From: Palsa-461 sp040414865
GTDB taxonomy: Bacteria > Actinomycetota > Acidimicrobiia > Acidimicrobiales > RAAP-2
Direction: 5' to 3'
Assembly (NCBI GenBank): GCA_040414865.1
Contig: JBEDUR010000166.1
Location: forward strand, 1 to 38,896
Length of the DNA: 38,896 bases
Positions 32,536 to 38,896 of the stretch are shown here, piece by piece; positions within the stretch are counted from its first letter, which is position 1; each line of letters starts with the position of its first letter. The position numbers and the translations under genes were made by a program. The notes below the pieces were generated by a model, which made no database searches, was not told the DNA's origin, and saw only the letters and a list, made by a program, of their open reading frames with translations.

Positions 32536-33137
32536 GCTATTTCAACGCCACGATGACCACCCGCGCCCGGCAGCTGGTCTCCTTGTACCCCGAACCGCGC
32601 TCGGCACTTGTTCCGCTGTGCCACCTTGCCCAGGAGCAGGACGGCTGGCTCCGTCCCGAGGCCATCGAGGAGATCGCTGAACTGATCGGGGTCACCCCGG
32701 CCGAGGTCCGGGGGACGGCCAGCTTCTACGACATGCTGCACACCGAGCCGGTCGGCCGTTACGTGATCGCGGTCTGTACGAACATCGCCTGTTTGCTTGA
32801 CGGTGGGGTCGAGTTGCTCGACCACGCTCAGGAGCGCCTCGGGGTGCGGGTCGGGGCGACTACCCAAGACGGCCTCTTCACCCTGGAGGAGTCCGAGTGC
32901 CTGGCCGACTGTGACCACCCGCCGTGCGTGCAGGTCAACCACCGCTTCGTCCGGACCACCACGACCGAGGCCCTCGATCGGCTGCTCCACGAACTGCGCG
33001 AGGGCGGCCACGCCGAGGAGATTCCGCCGCACGGGACTCTGGTCCGGATCCGACGCGACGGCGGGCTGCAGGTCGAGCCCGCCGAGATCGCTCGCGAGCG
33101 AGCCGAGTGGGCCAAGCGGATAGGGGAGAAGGGCTGA
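32532..33137 (+). CDS. nuoE: NADH-quinone oxidoreductase subunit E
   Basis: Predicted 201 residues, GTG at 32532 overlapping nuoD by 4 nt. It is a thioredoxin-like [2Fe-2S] subunit (cluster N1a). The ligands are C82 and C87 (CTNIAC) and C123 and C127 (ECLADC). The N-terminal helix bundle is typical. The C-terminus has an additional ~40-residue basic/acidic tail beyond the usual domain. Confidence 0.96.
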   Translation: MSYFNATMTTRARQLVSLYPEPRSALVPLCHLAQEQDGWLRPEAIEEIAELIGVTPAEVRGTASFYDMLHTEPVGRYVIAVCTNIACLLDGGVELLDHAQERLGVRVGATTQDGLFTLEESECLADCDHPPCVQVNHRFVRTTTTEALDRLLHELREGGHAEEIPPHGTLVRIRRDGGLQVEPAEIARERAEWAKRIGEKG

Positions 33138-34441
33138 TGCCGCTCACCGACGCCCCCCACATCGTCACCGCCCGCCTCGGACACCCGGACTCACACACCT
33201 TCGAGCGCTTCTTGGCCACCGGTGGCTTCGACGGGTTGCGCAAGGCCCTCACCATGACCCCGGCGGAGGTGGAGGCCGAGGTCAACGCGGCCAGCCTCCT
33301 CGGCCGTGGCGGAGCCGGCTTCCCGGCTGGGCGGAAGTGGTCCATGCTGAAGCCGGACCCGGTGACCTATCTGGTGGTCAACGGCGACGAGAGCGAGCCG
33401 GCCACCTTCAAGGACCACCTGCTCATCGAGCGCGACCCGCACCAGATCCTCGAAGGCGTCATCATCACCGCCTACGCGATCCAGGCGACCACGGCCTTCG
33501 TCTATGTGCGGGGCGAGTTCGCTCTCGGTCTCGAGCGGATGGAACAGGCCGTCAACGACGCCTACCGCTACGGCGCGCTGGGAAGAGACATCTTGTCGTC
33601 GGGCTTCTCCCTGGACGTCGTCGTCCACCCCGGCGCCGGGGCCTACATCTGCGGCGACGAGACCGCGCTCTTGGAGTCGCTCGAGGGCAAGCGGGGCTTC
33701 CCGCGCATCAAGCCGCCTTATTACCCAGCCGTGATCGGCCTCTACGGGCAGCCGACCGTGGTGAACAACGTCGAGACCATGGCCAACATCCCCTGGATCG
33801 TGACCAACGGGGGCGCCACCTTTGCCGCGCTGGGGAGCGGACGCTCGTGCGGGACCAGGCTGTTCGCGCTGTCCGGCCACGTGGTGCGGCCCGGTGCCTA
33901 CGAGGTCGAGATGGTCAAGGTCAGCTTCCGGGACCTCATCTACTCGTTACAACTGGGCCGCGGCCTCCGGGAGGGACGCGACCTGTTGGCCTTCATCCCG
34001 GGCGGAGCCTCCTCGCCGTGGTTCGGGCCCGAGCACCTCGACCTCCCGCTCGGGCAGGACGAGGTCGGCGAGGCCGGTTCGATGCTCGGCTCGGGATCGG
34101 TGGTGGTCATGGACTCGACCACCTGTCCGGTGCGGGCGGCCTGGCGGATCACCAAGTTCTTTTTCCGCGAGTCCTGCGGGCAGTGCACGCCGTGCCGGGA
34201 AGGGTCGGGTTGGCTCGAGCGGATCCTGTACCGAATCGAGAACGGTGGCGGGCGCGAGCAGGACCTCGATCTGTTGATGGACGTCTGCGACAACATCAGC
34301 CCCGGGGTCCACTGGCCGCCGGAACAAACGACGATCTGCCCGCTCGGCCCGTCGATCCCCCCGTCGATCGCCTCGTCGCTGAGTCGCTTCCGCGACGACT
34401 ACCTGGTCCACATCAAAGACGGCGGTTGCCCTCATGGCTGA
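33137..34441 (+). CDS. nuoF: NADH-quinone oxidoreductase subunit F
   Basis: Predicted 434 residues, ATG at 33137 overlapping nuoE by one base. It binds NADH, FMN and cluster N3. The FMN site is GRGGAGFPAGRKW (residues 56-68). NGDESEPATFKDHLLIERDP contacts FMN/NADH, and GAGAYICGDETALLESLEGK follows. Cluster N3 cysteines are in ESCGQCTPCREGSGW plus TICPLGPS. It is the entry point for electrons in the complex. Confidence 0.97.
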   Translation: MPLTDAPHIVTARLGHPDSHTFERFLATGGFDGLRKALTMTPAEVEAEVNAASLLGRGGAGFPAGRKWSMLKPDPVTYLVVNGDESEPATFKDHLLIERDPHQILEGVIITAYAIQATTAFVYVRGEFALGLERMEQAVNDAYRYGALGRDILSSGFSLDVVVHPGAGAYICGDETALLESLEGKRGFPRIKPPYYPAVIGLYGQPTVVNNVETMANIPWIVTNGGATFAALGSGRSCGTRLFALSGHVVRPGAYEVEMVKVSFRDLIYSLQLGRGLREGRDLLAFIPGGASSPWFGPEHLDLPLGQDEVGEAGSMLGSGSVVVMDSTTCPVRAAWRITKFFFRESCGQCTPCREGSGWLERILYRIENGGGREQDLDLLMDVCDNISPGVHWPPEQTTICPLGPSIPPSIASSLSRFRDDYLVHIKDGGCPHG

Positions 34442-37268
34442 GGAGGGAGCGCCCGCGGTGGGCACCGAACCCGACACCGTTACCTTCTCCCTCGACGGCC
34501 GTCCGGTGACCGCGCGCCCCGGCGAGCTGATCATCTCGGCCGCCGAGCGAGCCGGGGTGTACATCCCCCGCTTCTGTTACCACCCGCGCATGGCCCCGGT
34601 CGGCATGTGCCGCATGTGCCTGGTCGAGGTGGGTGGACCGCGGGGCGCCACATTGCAGCCGGCCTGCATCATCACGGTCGAGGAAGGCACCGAGGTGATC
34701 ACCACCTCGGCGAAGGTGAAGAAGGCCCAGGACGGGATCCTTGAGTTCCTTCTGATCAACCACCCGCTCGACTGCCCGGTGTGCGACAAGGGTGGGGAGT
34801 GCCCGCTCCAGGACCAGACCCTGGCCTACGGTCCCGGCGAGAGCCGGTTCGTGGAGGAGAAGCGCCACTTCGACAAGCCGATCGCCATCTCCGACCTCGT
34901 GTTGCTGGACCGGGAGCGCTGCATCCAGTGTGCCCGGTGCACACGCTTCGCCGAGGAGGTGGCCGGCGAAGCTCAGATCGATTTCGCCGGCCGTGGGGAA
35001 CGGGTCGAGGTGGCCATCTTCGAATCCCAGCCGTTCACGTCCTACTTCAGCGGAAACACGGTCCAGATCTGCCCGGTGGGCGCGCTGACCGCGACCCCCT
35101 ACCGGTTCAGCGCCAGGCCCTGGGACCTCGACCAGGTCGAGTCCACCTGCACGACGTGTGCCCTCGGGTGCCGGGTCGCGGTGCAGTCCTCGGCGAACCG
35201 CCTCACCCGGCTGCTCGGCCTGGACTCCGAACCGGTCAACCACAGCTGGCTGTGCGACAAGGGCAGGTTCGCTTACGAGGCGGTGAACGGCGACGAGGTG
35301 AGCAGCGGTCCGGCCGAAGACGACCGGCAGCCGGTGACGCTCGGTTCGGGCCATCCCCACGGCGAGTTCGCCGGTGAGGTGACCGAGACGGCCAGCCAGG
35401 TCAACCGGATCACCGAGCCGATGGTGCGCGAGGGGGACCGTCATATCCAGGTCGGCTGGTCCGAGGCGCTGACCGAGGCCGCGCGTCACCTGCGTGAGGT
35501 GCGCGCGACCCACGGGCCCGAGGCAATCGCGTTCATCGGCGGGAGCCGGCTGACCAACGAGGGCGCCTACGCCTGGACGAAGCTGGCCAAGGGGGTGATC
35601 GGGACCGACTCGGTCGATGCTCAGGTCGGCGACGGGCTGCCGGCCGAGCTGGTGCTCTCCCTTCCCCGGGCCACCATTGCCGAGGCCTGCGAGGCGCCGG
35701 TGGTGGTGCTGGTCTCGGCCGACGTCCGTGAGGAGCTGCCGGTCCTCTTCCTGCGCCTGCGCCGGGCGGTCCTGGACAAGAAGATCCAGATCGTCGAGAT
35801 CGCCCCCCGGGCCACCTCGCTCACCCCGTACGCGGCGGTCTCCTTACCCGTCCGCCCCGGGGACGCGCCCACCCTGGCCCAGGCACTCACCGGCTCTCCG
35901 ACCGCGGCACCCGACCATCCGGCCGGGCCGTCCTACTCTCCGGAGGACCTCGAGGCGGCCCGCCGCCTGATCGAGTCGGCTGACAGCGGCGGTCCGGCCG
36001 GATCAGGTGTGGTGGTGGCCTACTCCCGGCCTTCGCTGGCCGAGGACGCGTCGGTTGCCGCGTCCGCGGTCTCGGTGCTCGCCACCGCCTGGCCGGGCGC
36101 CAGGTTCTTGCCCTTGCTCCGGCGGGGCAACGTGCACGGCGCGTTGGACATGGGGATGGCGCCGGGCATCCTGCCCGGGCGGACCTCGCTTGATGCAGGG
36201 CGGGCGTGGTTCACCGAACGCTGGGGGTCGACCCCTGCCTCGCGCGGCCTCGACGCTTCGGCCGCCTTGCGCTCGCTGGCCGACGGGGGCCTCGGCCCCA
36301 CCCGGGCGCTCGTGCTGCTCGGCTGCGACCCGTTGGCGGACTTCCCCGACCGGACGTTGGCCGCCACCGCCTTGGCGGCGGCCGAGGTGGTGATCGCGGT
36401 GGCCGGCCACCCCGGGCCGGCCCTCGACCACGCCGAGGTGGTCCTGCCGGTCGCGGTCGCCCATGAGCGCCCGGGCACCACCACCAACATCGAGGGTCGC
36501 GTCACCCGGCTGGGCCAGAAGCTGGCGCCCCCCGGTCTGGCCTGGCCCGACTGGACGATCGCCGCCAGTCTCTCCGACGAGCTCGGCTACGACCTGGCCA
36601 TTGGCACCGTCGCCGAGATCGCCGAAGAGATCGAGCAGGTGGCCCCGGCCTACCGCGGCTTCGCCCCGGGGTACTTGGACCAGGTTTCCGGGCACGACGG
36701 GATCGTGGTCCCCCTGGGAGTCGCCGACGCGCCGGCCGTTCCTCCCATCGACCCGATGGCGACCCCCGGGGTCGAGCCGGTGGAGCGGCAGGGCGCACCG
36801 CCCCGGGTCGGCCTGACCGAGCCGCTCTCGCGCGAGCTGTTGGCCGCACTGCACCCCGATGAAGCGGTCGAAGACGCCCCGACGTTGTTGCGGCGGCTGG
36901 CGGTCGAGGGCGTCTCGATCCCTCCACCCGACCGCTACTCGCTGCGCCTGGTCTCGACCCGCCGGCTCTACGACCGCGGCTCGGCCATGACGGGCTCACC
37001 GTCGCTCGAACGTCTGGTTCCGCCGGCGGAGGCGCTCGCCAATCCGGCCGAGCTCATCCGGCTGGGAGTGGAGAGCGGTGAGCTGGTCAAGATCTCTTCG
37101 CCACGGGGCGAGGTGGTTGTGGCGGCCCGCGCCGATGCCGGGGTTCCCCGGGGCGTCCTGGTCGTCGAGTTCAACCTGTGGTCGGGCCAGGGTCCGCCGG
37201 CCAACGCGGCCGCCTCTCTGATCGATGTGGCGGCGGTAGTGAACGACGTGCGACTGGACAGGCTGTGA
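34434..37268 (+). CDS. nuoG: NADH-quinone oxidoreductase subunit G
   Basis: Predicted 944 residues, ATG at 34434 overlapping nuoF by 8 nt. The N-terminal [2Fe-2S] ferredoxin domain has FCYHPRMAPVGMCRMC. Then come the His/Cys-ligated cluster (HPLDCPVCDKGGECPLQD), a further [4Fe-4S] set (ERCIQCARCTRF with CPVGALT), and CTTCALGCRVAV with LCDKGRF, the off-pathway N7-type site. The rest is a molybdopterin-oxidoreductase-like domain that is catalytically silent in complex I. The middle is rich in Ala/Gly and Pro linkers (around residues 475-520). Confidence 0.96.
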   Translation: MAEEGAPAVGTEPDTVTFSLDGRPVTARPGELIISAAERAGVYIPRFCYHPRMAPVGMCRMCLVEVGGPRGATLQPACIITVEEGTEVITTSAKVKKAQDGILEFLLINHPLDCPVCDKGGECPLQDQTLAYGPGESRFVEEKRHFDKPIAISDLVLLDRERCIQCARCTRFAEEVAGEAQIDFAGRGERVEVAIFESQPFTSYFSGNTVQICPVGALTATPYRFSARPWDLDQVESTCTTCALGCRVAVQSSANRLTRLLGLDSEPVNHSWLCDKGRFAYEAVNGDEVSSGPAEDDRQPVTLGSGHPHGEFAGEVTETASQVNRITEPMVREGDRHIQVGWSEALTEAARHLREVRATHGPEAIAFIGGSRLTNEGAYAWTKLAKGVIGTDSVDAQVGDGLPAELVLSLPRATIAEACEAPVVVLVSADVREELPVLFLRLRRAVLDKKIQIVEIAPRATSLTPYAAVSLPVRPGDAPTLAQALTGSPTAAPDHPAGPSYSPEDLEAARRLIESADSGGPAGSGVVVAYSRPSLAEDASVAASAVSVLATAWPGARFLPLLRRGNVHGALDMGMAPGILPGRTSLDAGRAWFTERWGSTPASRGLDASAALRSLADGGLGPTRALVLLGCDPLADFPDRTLAATALAAAEVVIAVAGHPGPALDHAEVVLPVAVAHERPGTTTNIEGRVTRLGQKLAPPGLAWPDWTIAASLSDELGYDLAIGTVAEIAEEIEQVAPAYRGFAPGYLDQVSGHDGIVVPLGVADAPAVPPIDPMATPGVEPVERQGAPPRVGLTEPLSRELLAALHPDEAVEDAPTLLRRLAVEGVSIPPPDRYSLRLVSTRRLYDRGSAMTGSPSLERLVPPAEALANPAELIRLGVESGELVKISSPRGEVVVAARADAGVPRGVLVVEFNLWSGQGPPANAAASLIDVAAVVNDVRLDRL

Positions 37269-38431
37269 TCCCGCTCATCTCCACAGACCCGCTCTTCTTC
37301 TCCGGGGTGCACTGGGTCGAGCTGTTGATCGTGGTGATCAAGGTGCTCGTCTCCTTCGTGGTCCTGCTGGTGTCGGTGCTGCTCATGATCTGGTTCGAGC
37401 GCAAGCTCATCAGTGACATGCAGAGCCGGATCGGCCCGAACCGGGCCGGGCCGTTCGGACTGCTTCAGACGCTGGCCGACGGGATCAAGCTGTTCTTCAA
37501 AGAGGACTTGGTCCCCGAGAGGGCCGACAGCTTCGTCTTCAAGTTGGCCCCGTTCCTCGCCTTGATCCCGGCCCTCTTGATCTTCACCGTTGTCCCCGTG
37601 GGTGGCGAGGTCACCATCGCCGGCCACACCTTCGAACTCCAGGTGGCCGACCCACCCATCGGGATCCTGTTGGTTCTCGCGATGTCGTCGATCTCGGTCT
37701 ACGGGGTGATGCTGGCCGGCTGGGCCTCGGGCTCCAAGTACCCGCTGCTCGGCTCCGTCCGGGCCTCGGCTCAGATGATCTCCTACGAGGCCGCGATCGG
37801 GCTCAACGTGGTCACGGTGGTGCTTGCGGCCCAGTCCCTGTCCACCAGGGCCATCGTCAACAGCCAGGCTCACGGTTTCTGGGATTGGAACGTCATCCGG
37901 CTTGGGTTCGTCCCGTTCTTCGTGTACCTCATCGCCATCACCGCCGAGCTCAACCGACCACCATTCGACTTCGTCGAGGCGGACAGCGAGCTCGTCGGGG
38001 GATTCAACACCGAGTACTCCTCGGTCCGGTTCGCCATCTTCTACCTGGCGGAATTCATGAACGTGGTCACCATGTCGGCCATCGTGGTCACGTTGTACTT
38101 CGGCGGCCCCGACGGACCCATCCCACGGTTCATCCCGACCTCGGACATCTGGATGCCCGTCGTCTGGTTCCTCCTCAAGACCTTGGCCTTCCTGTTCATT
38201 TACGTGTGGCTTCGGGCCGCGCTGCCTCGCCTCCGTTACGACCAGCTGATGGACATCGGCTGGAGGGTGCTGATCCCGTTGTCGCTCGGCTGGCTGCTCA
38301 TCGTCGCCGCCGTGATGATCTGGAGCTGGTGGGGCCTCCTGGTCGCGCTGGCCGAGGCGGTCCTGGCTTTCGCCCTCCTCCGGTCCTTCTCGATAGGGAC
38401 GGCCCGGACCGAGACCCAGGACGTGTTCTGA
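37265..38431 (+). CDS. nuoH: NADH-quinone oxidoreductase subunit H
   Basis: Predicted 388 residues, GTG at 37265 overlapping the nuoG stop. It is a membrane subunit with about eight helices at the quinone-cavity junction. Signatures: WFERKLISDMQSRIGPNRAG, PFGLLQTLADGIKLFFKEDL, GWASGSKYPLLGSVRASAQM and ELNRPPFDFVEADSELVGGF. A frame extending upstream to 37178 is not needed. Confidence 0.96.
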   Translation: MIPLISTDPLFFSGVHWVELLIVVIKVLVSFVVLLVSVLLMIWFERKLISDMQSRIGPNRAGPFGLLQTLADGIKLFFKEDLVPERADSFVFKLAPFLALIPALLIFTVVPVGGEVTIAGHTFELQVADPPIGILLVLAMSSISVYGVMLAGWASGSKYPLLGSVRASAQMISYEAAIGLNVVTVVLAAQSLSTRAIVNSQAHGFWDWNVIRLGFVPFFVYLIAITAELNRPPFDFVEADSELVGGFNTEYSSVRFAIFYLAEFMNVVTMSAIVVTLYFGGPDGPIPRFIPTSDIWMPVVWFLLKTLAFLFIYVWLRAALPRLRYDQLMDIGWRVLIPLSLGWLLIVAAVMIWSWWGLLVALAEAVLAFALLRSFSIGTARTETQDVF

Positions 38432-38896
38432 TGGAGCTCGGCTTCCTCGGGGGCTTCAAGCTGACCTTCGAACACCTCGGCCGTCGCCGGGTGACCCGGC
38501 AGTATCCGGACGAGAAGCAACCCAAGCAGCCGCGCCAGCATGGGCGGCACGTCCTCAACCGCTACGAGGACGGCATGGAGAAGTGCATCGGCTGTGAGTT
38601 GTGCGCCGGGGTGTGCCCGGCCGACTGCATCTACGTGCGCGGACTCGACAACCCACCCGACCACCCTGTCTCGCCCGGCGAGCGCTACGGCTACGTCTAC
38701 GAGATCAACTACTTGCGCTGCATCCACTGCGACCTCTGTGTCGAGGCCTGCCCGACCGAGGCGATCACGGAATCCAAGTTGTTCGAGTTCTCCTTCACCA
38801 ACCGGGCGGATGCCATCTACACCCGTGACGAGCTGTTGGTGGACGACGATGGCCGGCCCAAGCGGCTCCCCTGGGAGGACTGGCGCGAGGGAGATG
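38431..38896 (+). CDS. nuoI: NADH-quinone oxidoreductase subunit I, 3'-truncated by the window
   Basis: ATG at 38431 overlaps the nuoH stop by one base; the frame is open for 155 codons to the right edge. It is a ferredoxin-like subunit with two [4Fe-4S] clusters (N6a/N6b): KCIGCELCAGVCPADCIYV and RCIHCDLCVEACPTEAI. NYLRC and FEFSFTNRADAIYTRDELL match the family. nuoJ-N would be expected beyond the window. Confidence 0.95.
   Translation, partial: MELGFLGGFKLTFEHLGRRRVTRQYPDEKQPKQPRQHGRHVLNRYEDGMEKCIGCELCAGVCPADCIYVRGLDNPPDHPVSPGERYGYVYEINYLRCIHCDLCVEACPTEAITESKLFEFSFTNRADAIYTRDELLVDDDGRPKRLPWEDWREGD

Noticed and set aside
1..38896. Integrase, transposase, CRISPR array or rRNA genes
   Set aside because: No frame carries the catalytic motifs or terminal repeats, no regularly spaced repeats were seen, and no rRNA-like sequence was recognised.

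Overview
This window looks like a chromosomal segment of a high-GC actinobacterium. It carries a mycothiol-type glycosyltransferase (MshA), a nickel superoxide dismutase, a Rex-hemA-hemC-cobA/hemD-hemB-hemL block, a geranylgeranyl/menaquinone reductase-like flavoprotein and a nuoA-I operon. Several neighbourhoods (mshA-ybjN-proC; TetR next to R2lox) are arranged as in mycobacteria. The citrate synthase fusions and the general divergence would suit a deep-branching class such as Acidimicrobiia, but that placement is inference.

Bases 1-11,880 form an accessory region of visibly lower and more variable GC. It starts inside a LuxR-type regulator. A MarR regulator diverges from a DHA2-type MFS exporter, followed by a small putative secreted protein and an AAC(3)-I-like acetyltransferase. 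This block lies between a decayed partial copy of tRNA-Lys (about 1084-1147) and the intact tRNA-Lys(UUU) gene (4885-4957, minus strand), so it may be an inserted or rearranged segment. Next come an APH-fold kinase, a TetR regulator with an AT-rich consensus-like promoter, an R2-like ligand-binding oxidase (R2lox, Mn/Fe), an NRAMP Mn transporter (MntH), a SAM methyltransferase and a second APH-fold kinase. The TetR-R2lox-MntH trio reads as a metal and oxidase module.

Bases 11,881-15,807 hold two divergent citrate-synthase-family genes, one with N-terminal CBS domains and one with an N-terminal MerR-like helix-turn-helix. A small DksA/TraR-type zinc-finger protein and a divergent sodN/sodX pair (Ni-SOD and its maturation peptidase) follow.

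Bases 15,849-28,307 are a dense co-directional core region: an XRE regulator, mshA, a YbjN-like protein, proC, a small possibly degenerate HTH ORF, a SAM hydrolase, a DUF1707/LiaF-like/class III cyclase fusion, rex, and the tetrapyrrole genes hemA, hemC, cobA-hemD, hemB and hemL, mostly overlapping or nearly abutting. This links redox sensing (Rex) with haem and sirohaem supply.

Bases 28,315-38,896 hold a minus-strand geranylgeranyl-reductase-family gene divergent from nuoABCDEFGHI. The nuo genes are translationally coupled and nuoI runs off the right end. No integrase, transposase, CRISPR array or rRNA gene was seen. The strongest leads are the R2lox-MntH-TetR module, the paired citrate synthase fusions, the cyclase fusion with an altered catalytic residue, and the tRNA-Lys-bounded accessory segment.
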